Below, one piece after another: positions 43,011 to 52,520 of a stretch of DNA of 64,000 bases. Within the stretch, counting starts at the first letter, position 1; each line of letters begins with the position of its first letter. The translations under genes and the position numbers were made by a program. Below the pieces are notes generated by a model. The model had not been told where the DNA came from. It did no database searches and saw only the letters and a program-made list of their open reading frames with translations. This DNA is from Pseudomonadota bacterium (GTDB lineage Bacteria; Pseudomonadota; Alphaproteobacteria; Sphingomonadales; Sphingomonadaceae), in contig JAKPAG010000098.1 of assembly GCA_029779535.1 (NCBI GenBank), positions 110,993-174,992 of the forward strand. Direction: 5' to 3'.

Positions 43011-45188
43011 ATGGGCGAGACAACGGTATATGTCGGTAATCATTCGCCGGCGCAGCTTGCCTCGCGGTACTTCAACCGCGAGCTGAGCTGGCTGGCCTTC
43101 AACCAGCGCGTGCTGGCCGAGGCCGACAATCCCCACTATCCCCTGCTTGAACGGCTTCGGTTCCTGTCGATCTCGGGCAGCAACCTTGATGAATTCCTGA
43201 TGGTCCGGTTCGCCGGGCTGGTCGGGCAGGCCAAGCGCCGGATCGAGCAGACCTCGATCGATGGGCTGACCCCGTCCCAGCAACTGGCCGCGATCAACGA
43301 AGCGGTGCTCAGGCTTGACCAGGCTCAGCAAACGGCCTGGCAGGACCTGCGCCGCCTGCTGGCCGAAGCCGGCATCCGCGTGATTGCCGGCGCGCAGCTG
43401 GACAACGACCTGGATGAGGCCCAGCGCGAATGGCTGCGCGATTACGTGGCCGAACACATCCTGCCGATCATCACGCCGCAGGCGATCGATCCGGCCCACC
43501 CGTTTCCCTTCATTGCCAACCAGGGCATCGGTGTGATGTTCGCGCTGCGCCGCGATGCGGACCTGACCGCGATCATGGAAATGGTCCTGATCCCACAGGC
43601 GCTGCCGCGCTTCGTGCGCATTCCCGGCAATGGCGCCTGCTATGTCAGCATCGAGGACCTGCTGCACTTTGCCGCCGATCTGCTGTTTCCCGGTTTCACC
43701 ATCCAGGGGCACGGCGTGTTCCGCGTGCTGCGCGACAGCGACCTCGAGATCGAGGAGGATGCCGAGGACCTGGTCCGCTACTTCCGCACCGCAATCCAGC
43801 GCCGGCGGCGCGGCTCGGTGGTGGTGCTGCAGATGCAGGGGAGGTTCGATCCCGCCGTGGAAGAGCTGCTGCGCCGCCAGCTGGCGCTGGACCGCGCCCT
43901 GGTGATGCACACCTCCGGCCTGATCGGGTTCGGCGGCCTGGCCGCGATCGTCGAGGAGGACCGGCCCGACCTGAAGTTCCCGCCATACAGCCCGCGCTAT
44001 CCGGAACGCATCCTGGAACACGATGGGGACTGCTTTTCCGCGATCCGCGAAAAGGACATCATCATCCACCACCCCTACGAAAGCTTCGAGGTGGTGGTCG
44101 ATTTCCTGCGCCAGGCGGCCGAGGATCCCGACGTCGTCTCGATCAAGCAGACGCTATACCGCGCCGGCAAGCAATCGGCCGTGGTCGCGGCGCTGATCGC
44201 CGCGGCCGAAGCGGGCAAGTCGGTCACGGCAGTGGTCGAACTCAAGGCCCGGTTCGACGAGGAACAGAACCTGCTCTGGGCCAGCCAGCTCGAACGCGCC
44301 GGGGTCCAGGTGATCTATGGCTTCGTTGACTGGAAGACCCATGCCAAGGTGTCGATGGTGGTCCGCCGCGAAGGCGACGGCTATCGCACCTACTGCCATT
44401 TCGGCACCGGCAACTATCATCCGCTGACCGCGCGGATCTATACCGATCTCAGCTTCTTTACCGCCGATCCGCGCGCCGGGCGCGATGCAGCCAAGCTGTT
44501 CAACTTCATCACCGGCTATGTCGAACCCAAGCAGACCGAATTGCTGTCGATCTCGCCGCTCACGCTGCGCGCCCGGCTGTATGGCTGCATCGAACAGGAA
44601 CGATTGAACGCGCAGGCGTGCAAGCCCGCGGCGATCTGGGCCAAGCTTAATTCGCTGACCGATCCCGACCTGATCGAACAGCTTTATGCCGCCAGCGCGG
44701 CGGGGGTGGAAATCAACCTGGTGGTGCGGGGGATCTGCTGCCTCAAGCCCGGGGTCGCGGGGATGTCGGAACACATCACGGTCAAGTCGAGCATCGGCCG
44801 GTTCCTTGAACACAGCCGGATCTGGGCTTTTGCCAACGGCGCCGTTCTGCCCAACCGCAAGGCGCGGGTGTTCATTTCCTCGGCCGATGGCATGTCGCGC
44901 AATTTCGACCGGCGGGTCGAAGTGCTGGTCCCGATCGAAAATGCCACGGTGCATGACCAGGTGCTTGACCAGGTGATGATGGCCAACCTGCTCGACAGCG
45001 AGCAGAGCTGGGCGCTTGAGGCCGATGGCAGCTACCACCGCATTGCCAGCGCCGAACAGCCGTTCAACCTGCACCGCTACTTCATGATCAACCCGTCGCT
45101 ATCCGGGCGCGGCGCAGCGCTGGGCGATGGGCAGCAGGTGCCCAAGCTGGCGCTGCGGCGCAGTCACGCTGACGGCCGGGGGGCATAG
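43011..45188 (+). CDS. ppk: polyphosphate kinase 1
   Basis: A 725-residue PPK1 that reversibly makes inorganic polyphosphate from ATP. N-domain RYFNRELSWLAFNQRVL; head domain; then CHFGTGNYHPLTARIYTDLSFF with the catalytic His that is autophosphorylated, and a second His/Arg block, KARVFISSADGMSRNFDRRVEVLVPI. Length is normal for the family. ATG at 43011 follows GGCGGGGACA. The Pho-box-like repeat upstream agrees with its known control by phosphate starvation in many bacteria. Confidence 0.96.
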   Translation: MGETTVYVGNHSPAQLASRYFNRELSWLAFNQRVLAEADNPHYPLLERLRFLSISGSNLDEFLMVRFAGLVGQAKRRIEQTSIDGLTPSQQLAAINEAVLRLDQAQQTAWQDLRRLLAEAGIRVIAGAQLDNDLDEAQREWLRDYVAEHILPIITPQAIDPAHPFPFIANQGIGVMFALRRDADLTAIMEMVLIPQALPRFVRIPGNGACYVSIEDLLHFAADLLFPGFTIQGHGVFRVLRDSDLEIEEDAEDLVRYFRTAIQRRRRGSVVVLQMQGRFDPAVEELLRRQLALDRALVMHTSGLIGFGGLAAIVEEDRPDLKFPPYSPRYPERILEHDGDCFSAIREKDIIIHHPYESFEVVVDFLRQAAEDPDVVSIKQTLYRAGKQSAVVAALIAAAEAGKSVTAVVELKARFDEEQNLLWASQLERAGVQVIYGFVDWKTHAKVSMVVRREGDGYRTYCHFGTGNYHPLTARIYTDLSFFTADPRAGRDAAKLFNFITGYVEPKQTELLSISPLTLRARLYGCIEQERLNAQACKPAAIWAKLNSLTDPDLIEQLYAASAAGVEINLVVRGICCLKPGVAGMSEHITVKSSIGRFLEHSRIWAFANGAVLPNRKARVFISSADGMSRNFDRRVEVLVPIENATVHDQVLDQVMMANLLDSEQSWALEADGSYHRIASAEQPFNLHRYFMINPSLSGRGAALGDGQQVPKLALRRSHADGRGA

Positions 45189-45231
45189 CAACCCCGCCGG
45201 CTGGCCGCCTGCGGCCGCTATCCCGAACAGT

Positions 45232-46962
45232 TCACGGCGCGACTGCCAGTGCGCCGGGCCGGCGCGGATCTGCCGCGCCGAGATAAAGTCCGCCGTCGAT
45301 CAGGATCGACTGGGCGCTGCCCATGGTCTCGTCCGAAGTGATCGGATGGCCCATCGCGCTGAGCAGCCGGACCGTGTCGGGGTTGAAATTGGGCTCCACC
45401 CGCAGCTTGTCGCTGGCGTCCTGGAAGATGCGCGGCTGGTGGGTCGCCTCCTCGACGTTCAGCTTGAAATCGACGACGTTGACGATCACCTGCAGCACGG
45501 TGTCGATAATGGTGCTGCCGCCGGGCGTTCCGGTAATCAGCCAGGGCTTGCCGTCCTTCATCACGATGGTCGGCATCATGGTGGACAGCATCCGCTTGCC
45601 CGGCGCCATCGCATTGGGCGGCAGCGGCTTGCCCTCGGCCAGGGCCTTGGCCGCCTGGACGTGGCTGAAGTTGTTCATCTGGTTGTTGAGCAGGATGCCG
45701 GTGCCGGCAATCATCACGCCCGAGCCAAAGTCCGCGCCCAGCGTGTAGGTGGTGGACACCACCATGCCATTCGCGTCCGCTACCGAAAAATGCGTGGTCG
45801 ACGGGCTTTCGAACCGCCAGGGATCGCCGGCGCCCAGTGCTTCGGCGGGTTTTGCCTTGTCCGGATCGATCAACCTGGCCCGCTCCTGCGCATAGGATTT
45901 GGAGATGAAGCCGGACAGCGGGACCTTGGCGAAATCGGTGTCGCCCAGCACCTTGTAACGATCGGCATAGCCCAGCTTCATCGTTTCCGAGAGCAGGTGC
46001 AGGGTCCTGGCCGAACCCAGCCCGCTGCTCTTGAGGTCGAAATTTTCCAGGATGTTGAGCATGTTGAGCAGAGTGGCCCCGCCCGCGCTGGCCGGCGGCG
46101 CGGTGACGATGTCCAGCCCGCGATAAGTGCCGCGCAGCGGTTTGCGCTCAACCGCCCGGTAATCGGCCAGGTCCTGCAGCGTGATGATCCCGCCGTTCGC
46201 CTTCATGTCGGCGGCAAACTTTTCCGCGACCGGGCCCTTGTAGAACCCGTCCGCCCCGCGTTTCGCAATCTGGCCAAGCGTCCAGGCAAGGTCAGGCTGT
46301 TTCAACACTTCGCCTGCGCGGTACAGCGACCCATCCGGCTTGTAATAGGCGCTGCGCGCCGCCTTGCTGGTCGACAGACGGTCCTTGCCCCAGCTGAACA
46401 CGAAGGCTTCATCCGGCGTCAGCGCCACGCCGTCGCGCGCCAGGGCAATCGCCGGGGCCACCACTTGCGCCCAGGGCAACTTGCCAAAGCGCTTGTGCGC
46501 CATGAACAGGCCCGCGACCGTGCCCGGCACCGATGGCGCGATATAGCCCCGGCTTGCCACGTCGGCTTCCTTGCCCTGGTTGTCGAGGAACATGGGCAGG
46601 GTCGCCGCCTTGGGCGCGACCGAGCGGAAATCGAAGAAGATGTCCTGCCCGCTCTGGCTGTCATGGACCAGCATGAACCCGTCGCCGCCGATATTGCCGG
46701 CGCGCGGTAGCGTCACCGCCAGGGCAAAGCCCATCGCCACCGCCGCGTCCACGGCGTTGCCGCCGCGCCGGATCATGTCCGCGCCGACCCGGCTGGCGAT
46801 GGCGTTCTGCGAAACCACCATGCCCTTTTCCCCGACCACCGGGGAATGGATGCTGGGGTATTCGAGCAACTGCTTCTTCTGCGCGGCCAGCGGCGAGGCC
46901 AGCATGGCCGCCAGGCCGATGCCCAGCATGGCCTTGCGCATGATCCCGAACAGTCCCTGCAT
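45232..46962 (-). CDS. ggt: gamma-glutamyltransferase
   Basis: A 576-residue exported N-terminal-nucleophile hydrolase. Signal peptide AMLGIGLAAMLASPLAAQ. The autocatalytic cleavage site is at STTHFSVADANG, where the Thr becomes the nucleophile of the small subunit. Other marks: GGNAVDAAVAMGFALAVTLP, GNIGGDGF, and GSTIIDTVLQVIVNV. It splits gamma-glutamyl bonds, for instance of glutathione or gamma-glutamyl peptides, in the periplasm. The start (TGATG) touches the stop of the DadA-like gene, so they are translationally coupled. The ORF-track GTG at 46965 adds only one residue. Confidence 0.93.
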   Translation of the reverse strand: MQGLFGIMRKAMLGIGLAAMLASPLAAQKKQLLEYPSIHSPVVGEKGMVVSQNAIASRVGADMIRRGGNAVDAAVAMGFALAVTLPRAGNIGGDGFMLVHDSQSGQDIFFDFRSVAPKAATLPMFLDNQGKEADVASRGYIAPSVPGTVAGLFMAHKRFGKLPWAQVVAPAIALARDGVALTPDEAFVFSWGKDRLSTSKAARSAYYKPDGSLYRAGEVLKQPDLAWTLGQIAKRGADGFYKGPVAEKFAADMKANGGIITLQDLADYRAVERKPLRGTYRGLDIVTAPPASAGGATLLNMLNILENFDLKSSGLGSARTLHLLSETMKLGYADRYKVLGDTDFAKVPLSGFISKSYAQERARLIDPDKAKPAEALGAGDPWRFESPSTTHFSVADANGMVVSTTYTLGADFGSGVMIAGTGILLNNQMNNFSHVQAAKALAEGKPLPPNAMAPGKRMLSTMMPTIVMKDGKPWLITGTPGGSTIIDTVLQVIVNVVDFKLNVEEATHQPRIFQDASDKLRVEPNFNPDTVRLLSAMGHPITSDETMGSAQSILIDGGLYLGAADPRRPGALAVAP

Positions 46963-48230
46963 CACGCAACCTTCTCCATTATCACTTTGGCCAGCCGTTC
47001 GGCGGAGCCCATCGCATGGGTCCAGCCCAGCATGCCATGGCCGATGTTGACCGCACAGCGCGCCGATACCCGTTCGATCCGCGGCAGGCAGTTGGCCGTC
47101 ATCGGCCTGATTCCTGCCCAGCCGGGGCCGATCCGGTCATAATCCGCCACGCCGGGCAAGCTGGCCTGCGCGCCCTGTCGCAGGCGTTCAAGAGCCGCTG
47201 GATCCACCGCGGCCGACCTCGCGCCGATTTCCGCCAGGCCCGCGACGCGAACCTTGTCGCCCAGGCGGCACAGCACGATCTTGCGCGCGACATCGGTCAC
47301 GCTGACGCGCAGTTCGGCCGGGCCGGCCGGCGCGGTGAACGAATAGCCCTTGATCGGCATCAGCACGCCGCGCAGGCCGAACCGCCGCGCCAGCCCAGCC
47401 GCGCCGATGCCTGCGCAGATGACGATCTGGTCCGCCGCGATCCGCTCGCCCGTGCTGGTCCGCACCCAGGCTTCGCCGCGTTCCTCGCCCAGGTCCTGCA
47501 CCGTGGTGCCCAGGCGCAGCACTGTCCCATAGTCCGCCGCCAGCAGCGCGGCCAGTTTGGCGCAGAACCGGTGCGGATCGCCCACTTCGTCGCCGGGAGT
47601 GTAGATGGCCCCGGCGAAGGGACCATGGCCGGCCAGCGCGGGTTCCAGCTGCACGGCTTCGGCCGGGGTCAGCACCTCCTGCCGGGCGCCCAGCGCGGCT
47701 TTGGCGGCCACCACCTGGCGCGCCGCGGCCAGGCTTTCGGCGTTGGCGTGAAGGTGCACCTTGCCCGCGGCCGCATGGCTGAAATCAAGCGGGTGGCGCT
47801 CCAGCAGCGCATGCAGCGCGGCCTGCGATTCCAGCCCCAGCCGCAGGGCCTCCAGGGTGTTGGCCATGAACCGGCTCGCGCTGGTGTTGCGCAGGAACCG
47901 CAGCAACCAGCCCAGGTGATCGGGATCGAGTGACGGTTTGAAGCGAACCGCCGGATCGAGCCCCAGCAGCACCGCCGGCACGTGGCGCAGCAAGGCCGGA
48001 CTGGCCAGCGCATCGCTGTAGGCATAGCTGAGCTGCGCGCCGTTCGCGAACGAGGCTTCGCAGCCCGGCGCCGCGCGGCTCTCGATCACTGTCACGGCCA
48101 GGCCCCGGCGGGCCAGGGCATAGGCGCTCGCCAGGCCGACCACGCCGGCGCCGATCACGATCGCCGAGCGCGCCGGGCCTCGCGCCGCCTGGCATGCCAT
48201 TTCGCCATGGTTGGACCGTGTCATGTGCAT
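46962..48230 (-). CDS. D-amino-acid dehydrogenase-like FAD oxidoreductase
   Basis: A 422-residue flavoprotein of the DadA type: IVIGAGVVGLASAYALARRGLAVTVIESR binds FAD; GAQLSYAYSDALASPALL matches the DadA family; GYSFTAP and GHGMLGWTHAMGSAERLA near the end form the second FAD contact. It deaminates D-amino acids, passing electrons to quinone. The start may be 48230, 48224 or 48200, since all are ATG in frame. It is coupled to ggt downstream and preceded by a LysR gene in the same direction, so gamma-glutamyl release and D-amino-acid oxidation may be joined. Confidence 0.85.
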   Translation of the reverse strand: MHMTRSNHGEMACQAARGPARSAIVIGAGVVGLASAYALARRGLAVTVIESRAAPGCEASFANGAQLSYAYSDALASPALLRHVPAVLLGLDPAVRFKPSLDPDHLGWLLRFLRNTSASRFMANTLEALRLGLESQAALHALLERHPLDFSHAAAGKVHLHANAESLAAARQVVAAKAALGARQEVLTPAEAVQLEPALAGHGPFAGAIYTPGDEVGDPHRFCAKLAALLAADYGTVLRLGTTVQDLGEERGEAWVRTSTGERIAADQIVICAGIGAAGLARRFGLRGVLMPIKGYSFTAPAGPAELRVSVTDVARKIVLCRLGDKVRVAGLAEIGARSAAVDPAALERLRQGAQASLPGVADYDRIGPGWAGIRPMTANCLPRIERVSARCAVNIGHGMLGWTHAMGSAERLAKVIMEKVA

Positions 48231-48307
48231 CGCGCCAGACTAGGCGGCGGGCCGATCGTGACAAGGCAGGGCGCCAAGCCAAGTTGGGTCCTGCCCATAG
48301 CTTGCGG

Positions 48308-49213
48308 TTATGCCCGCAGCGGCCGCTGCACGTCCGCGCGCAACACGGCCTTGACCTGGTCGACCAGGCGGCTCGCCAGTTTCGACAGCGGGCGATCCTC
48401 GAGCCAGGCGGCGTGGACCCCGAATTCCAGCGGCGGGGCAAGCGGGATGACCTCGATCTGCGGGGTGGCCGTCGCCCGGGCGGTGAACTCATCGACGATC
48501 GCCACGCCGGACCCTTTGCGCACCAGCGCGGCGGCGACGTAATAGGTATCGACCGCCGCGACTTCGCGCAATTCGACCTGCGCACCGGCGTGGGCCGCCG
48601 CGACGATCGCGCCGATCGGTCCGCTGCTCGACACGCCGATCAACTCGCAGCCGGCAAGGTCGGTCATGGCCATGCTGTCTCGGTGCTTGTCGAACCGGCC
48701 GCGCGGGGCGATCAGCACCAGCTTGCCGGTGGCCAGCTTGCGCAGGGTCAGGCGGGGATGGGCAGGGGGATCATAGCCGAAGGCGATGTCGCATTCCCGC
48801 TCGTAGAGTGACCGCAGCACGTCGCTGTGGTGAATGGTCTTGAGGTCGAAAGTGACTTCCGGATTGCGCAAGCGGAAGTCGGCAATCGCCTGGGGCAGCA
48901 CTTCCAGACCGAGTGCCGGGACGATGCCGATGCGCAAGTGCCCGGCACCGGAATTGCGCAGGTTGTTGGCGGTCTGCTGCAACGATGTGACGCGGTGAAA
49001 CACCTCGTCGACCTCGCGGAACAGGGCGTGGGCCTCGTCGGTTGGCACCAGGCGGCCGCGCACCAGATCGAACAGCCGGATGCCCAGCTGGCTCTCGGTA
49101 TGGCGCAAAACCTTGCTGACCGCCGGCTGCGAGACGTTGAGCGCCCGCGCCGCCGAACTGATCGAACCGTTGGCGTAAACCGCGTGGAAAATCTCGATCT
49201 GCCTCAGCCGCAT
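48308..49213 (-). CDS. LysR-family regulator
   Basis: A 301-residue LysR: RQIEIFHAVYANGSISSAARALNVSQPAVSKVLRHTESQLGIRLFDLVRGRLVPT is the winged helix-turn-helix, followed by a two-lobed effector domain (LRIGIVPALGLEVLPQAIADFR). It is co-oriented with the DadA-like and ggt genes (77 bases before) and with the TonB receptor (43 bases after the receptor's stop). It most likely controls this amino-acid module. Confidence 0.92.
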   Translation of the reverse strand: MRLRQIEIFHAVYANGSISSAARALNVSQPAVSKVLRHTESQLGIRLFDLVRGRLVPTDEAHALFREVDEVFHRVTSLQQTANNLRNSGAGHLRIGIVPALGLEVLPQAIADFRLRNPEVTFDLKTIHHSDVLRSLYERECDIAFGYDPPAHPRLTLRKLATGKLVLIAPRGRFDKHRDSMAMTDLAGCELIGVSSSGPIGAIVAAAHAGAQVELREVAAVDTYYVAAALVRKGSGVAIVDEFTARATATPQIEVIPLAPPLEFGVHAAWLEDRPLSKLASRLVDQVKAVLRADVQRPLRA

Positions 49214-49256
49214 GGGGGCAGCCTATCGCGGGCTAGCCCATGCGGCCAGATGCAGG

Positions 49257-52256
49257 TCAAAATTCCTTCGACAGTTCGAAGTAGATGAACCGCCCGGTCG
49301 GATCGGCCAGCGCACCGTTGAAGCCATAGTTCGACGAGGTCAGCGGCGGCGCCTTGTCGAACAGGTTACGCGCACCGACCTTGAAGCGGGTGCCGGCCAG
49401 CGCTCCGGCGTCCTTGGGCACGCGGTACTGCACGTAGCCGCCCACCGTGGTGAAGCTCGGCACTTCATAGAACGACCCGTTGACCAGCGCCGTGCCGGTA
49501 TCGAAGACCGAACCGACATAGTTGACCTGCACGCCCGCGCTGAACCCGCCGGCGCGCCACGTCATGTTACCGTTCAGGCGCCACTGCGGGTTGCCGTTCT
49601 GCCGGACCTGGTCCCCGGCCTGGGTGATGTTGATCCCGGTGCCCAGCTTGCCCGCGGCATTGGCCGCGATCAGCGTGGCCTGGAGGTCCGAGGCGGATTG
49701 TTCCCACTTGATCAGCTTGGATGCGACCAGATCGAAGCTGAAGCGGCCCAGCGGCGTCTTGCCGGTTTCGAGGCTCAGCGCAAAGTCGATCCCGCGCAGC
49801 TTGCGCGGGCCAAGATTGAAATAGTCATCCTTGACGTAGGAAATGTCGCCGACCACCTGCGTGCCGACCGGGGCGAGACGAACCACGTTGGCGTTGGTCC
49901 GGCCGCTCAGCCGTTCAAGATAGTCGAACAGGATCTGGTTCTGCGCCCCTTGCAGGCCGATCACGCCCATTTCATTGAGCGCCCAGTAATCGACCGTCAG
50001 AGTGACGTTGCGGTGCGGCTGGAACACCACCCCGGCTGAAATCGTTTCGGCATCTTCGGGCTTCAGGTTCTGGTTGCCCGAACGCACTTCCAGCGTGCTC
50101 ACCCCGGTGCAGGTGGTTGCGTTGATCCGGCACTGCGCCCAGTCGGTCCGGGTGTTGGCCACCTGCGTCCCGGCGCTGTAGAACTGCGCCAGGTTGGGCG
50201 CACGGTAGCTTTGCGACCAGGACGAGCGGAACTTCAGCGCGTCGAATACCGACCAGACGCCGGCCACCTTGGGCTTCAGCACGTTGCCGAAATCCGAATA
50301 ATGCTCGTCGCGCGCCGCCAGTTGCAGGTCGAGCGACTGGATCAGCGGCACGTTCATGTCATCGGAAATCACCGGCACGGCCAGTTCGATGAAGGCCGCC
50401 GCCACGGTACGGTGGGCCTTCACGTCGGGCGCCGGGCTGGCCCCCATGATGTCGGTGCCATAAGTGATGCCGGTGACGATGTCCTTGTAGGTGATCGTCC
50501 CGTCAAGCCGCGCATCGCGGTCATCCTGGTAGGTTTCGCGGCGCAGTTCCACGCCGCTGGCAAAGCCGACCCCGCCGCCCGGCAGCTGCAGCAGCGAGGG
50601 GTTGGAAATGCGCGCGTCCCAGGTCGCGAGCGAGGTCTTGCCGATGCGGTGCACCCCGACCAGGAAGGAATTGATCGTTGCCGCCGAATTGGCCGTGGCA
50701 TCGCCCAGCGAATAGCTGGTCTGGGTGCCGCCGTTGAACGGGTTGTAGGCATCGGGTGTCGACCGCGCCAGCGCCTGCTGGAACAGCGTGTTGCTGATCG
50801 CGTTCTTGGTGAAGTCGTCGGTCTTCGCCCAGGAATAGGTCGCGGCGCTTTCCCACTTGAAGTTGCCAAAGCTGCCGCGCAGGCCCAGCAAGCCGCGCAC
50901 CATGTTGTCCGTCACCTGGAACACGCGCGGCCCGGTATCGACCGGGCGGTAAGTGGTAATGCGCAGCGGCAGGCCCGTGGTCGGCACGCCGGTCAGGCCG
51001 GCCAGCCGGTTGGGATTGGCCACCCCGTCTATGGTGGTCGGCCCGAACGGGTTCCAGTAATTGTTCGCCGGGATCGAGATCACGGCGCTGGAAATCGGCG
51101 CCGATTGTTCGCGCTGCCCTTCCAGCTTGGCATGGTAATAGCCGGCTTCGCCGAACAGCTCGATCCCGCCCAGATCCTGCTTGAAGGTGCCGAACAGGTT
51201 GATTCGGTCCAGCCCGCCGCGGATCGTGCGATCCGGGTTCTCGTCATAGCGCAGCACGCGGTCGGTCGCGCCGGTGATCGTGCCGGACCGCAGACACAGG
51301 TTGCCGTTGATCACGGTGCTGGAACAGCCTGCCGCCGTGTTGGACGTGGGTTCGATGTGGAACACGCCCGAACTGGTCAGCGTCGCCGTGCCCTGGCGCA
51401 CGGTCGTCACCGGGATGGTGGTAAAGCTGCCCCACGGCGACGAGGTCGAGCGGTTGTCGAACCCTGTGTCGCCTTCCCACGGCGTACCGACCAGTGCAGG
51501 CATGTGGTTTTCGCTGGCCGAGAACGGGCGTTCGCTGGCGAATAGCGGGGTGCGGTGGGTGTAGCTGCCGAACAGCATGAAATGCCCGCCCGACTTGGTC
51601 TTGACCCCGGCCTTGCCGGCAATCGTCGTTTCGCTCGTGCCATCGGCAAAGCCATAGCGCCCGTCGAACTTGAGCCCGGTGTAGCGATCGTCGAGCACGA
51701 CGTTGACCACGCCCGCCACCGCATCCGCGCCATAGATCGCTGCCGCGCCGTCGCGCAGCACTTCCATCCGCCGGATCGCGCCGACCGGGATGGAGTTGGT
51801 GTTGGCGGTCTGCACCGGCACGAAATTCTCGGTCTGGGTGCCGGGGGTCAGGATCATCCGGCGGCCGTTGACCAGGACCAGCGTGTTGCCGGTGCCGACG
51901 CTGCGCAGGTTGATCGACGCATTGTCGCCGCGCGCGTCGTTGAGGTTGCCGGTCGTCCGCGATTCCTGGAACTGGACGTCACCGGCCTGCGGGATCGAGC
52001 GAAACAGATCGTCGCCCGAAACGCTGCCGTTGGCGGCAATGCGATCTTCGCCAACCACGGTAACCGGCAGCGCGCCGGCGATCTTGGCGCTTTCGATCCG
52101 GCTGCCGACGACCGTGATTTCCCGGTTCTGCCCGGCATCTTCGGCGCCCGGCGGATATGACCCGGCGGTCTGGGCAAGGGCCACTTGCGGGACTGCGATG
52201 AAGGTGGATGCGCCTGCAAGCAGCACTGCACGCATGGCTGTGGCGGACATTTTCAT
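49257..52256 (-). CDS. large TonB-dependent receptor
   Basis: A 999-residue receptor: signal peptide AVLLAGASTFIAVPQVALAQ, TonB-box-like EITVVGSRIE, plug with LRSVGTGNTLVLVNGRRMI and MEVLRDGAAAIYGADAVAGVVNVVLDD (the long-form plug of the peptide/oligomer-type receptors), barrel ending in FELSKEF. Its length and the VLVNGRR/YGADAVAGV signature place it in the group of large receptors common in Caulobacter and sphingomonads, often for peptides or saccharides. The neighbours (ggt, DadA-like, D-aminoacylase) suggest a peptide or modified amino-acid substrate. Confidence 0.92.
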   Translation of the reverse strand: MKMSATAMRAVLLAGASTFIAVPQVALAQTAGSYPPGAEDAGQNREITVVGSRIESAKIAGALPVTVVGEDRIAANGSVSGDDLFRSIPQAGDVQFQESRTTGNLNDARGDNASINLRSVGTGNTLVLVNGRRMILTPGTQTENFVPVQTANTNSIPVGAIRRMEVLRDGAAAIYGADAVAGVVNVVLDDRYTGLKFDGRYGFADGTSETTIAGKAGVKTKSGGHFMLFGSYTHRTPLFASERPFSASENHMPALVGTPWEGDTGFDNRSTSSPWGSFTTIPVTTVRQGTATLTSSGVFHIEPTSNTAAGCSSTVINGNLCLRSGTITGATDRVLRYDENPDRTIRGGLDRINLFGTFKQDLGGIELFGEAGYYHAKLEGQREQSAPISSAVISIPANNYWNPFGPTTIDGVANPNRLAGLTGVPTTGLPLRITTYRPVDTGPRVFQVTDNMVRGLLGLRGSFGNFKWESAATYSWAKTDDFTKNAISNTLFQQALARSTPDAYNPFNGGTQTSYSLGDATANSAATINSFLVGVHRIGKTSLATWDARISNPSLLQLPGGGVGFASGVELRRETYQDDRDARLDGTITYKDIVTGITYGTDIMGASPAPDVKAHRTVAAAFIELAVPVISDDMNVPLIQSLDLQLAARDEHYSDFGNVLKPKVAGVWSVFDALKFRSSWSQSYRAPNLAQFYSAGTQVANTRTDWAQCRINATTCTGVSTLEVRSGNQNLKPEDAETISAGVVFQPHRNVTLTVDYWALNEMGVIGLQGAQNQILFDYLERLSGRTNANVVRLAPVGTQVVGDISYVKDDYFNLGPRKLRGIDFALSLETGKTPLGRFSFDLVASKLIKWEQSASDLQATLIAANAAGKLGTGINITQAGDQVRQNGNPQWRLNGNMTWRAGGFSAGVQVNYVGSVFDTGTALVNGSFYEVPSFTTVGGYVQYRVPKDAGALAGTRFKVGARNLFDKAPPLTSSNYGFNGALADPTGRFIYFELSKEF

Positions 52257-52340
52257 TCGCTATTCCCCCCTGATTCACGACCGGTTGGTTCGCGAGTGAG
52301 ACTATTTTGCAGCAAATGTGTCGCGGCGATAGTCACTCAC

Positions 52341-52356
52341 GTTACAAATTTGTGAC
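52341..52356. promoter_or_regulatory. 16-bp near-palindrome in a divergent promoter
   Basis: GTTACAAATTTGTGAC has all but one base pair complementary (T-G). It lies between the TonB receptor (start 52256) and the D-aminoacylase (start 52521), preceded by ACTCAC. A likely operator; its protein is unknown. The rest of the 264-base spacer shows only GAGTGAGACTAT...ATAGTCACTCAC, a looser inverted pair. Confidence 0.4.
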
Positions 52357-52520
52357 GCAAGCATAGCGTTGGGTTATGGACTGTGTCGCGAATGCGGCGA
52401 TTTCAGGTGATGTCCATCGTGCGTCGCGGCGGCGGGACGTCGCAATCCGCCATCCGGCGATTGCCCCGAGCGGCGCATGGATGCGATAGGTTCCCGAACT
52501 GAAGGCCGGCAGGGGGAACG

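Noticed and set aside
45189-45231. A terminator between ppk and ggt
   Set aside because: A short GGCCGC-CT-GCGGCC hairpin is present but the loop is two bases and no T-run follows; not well supported.
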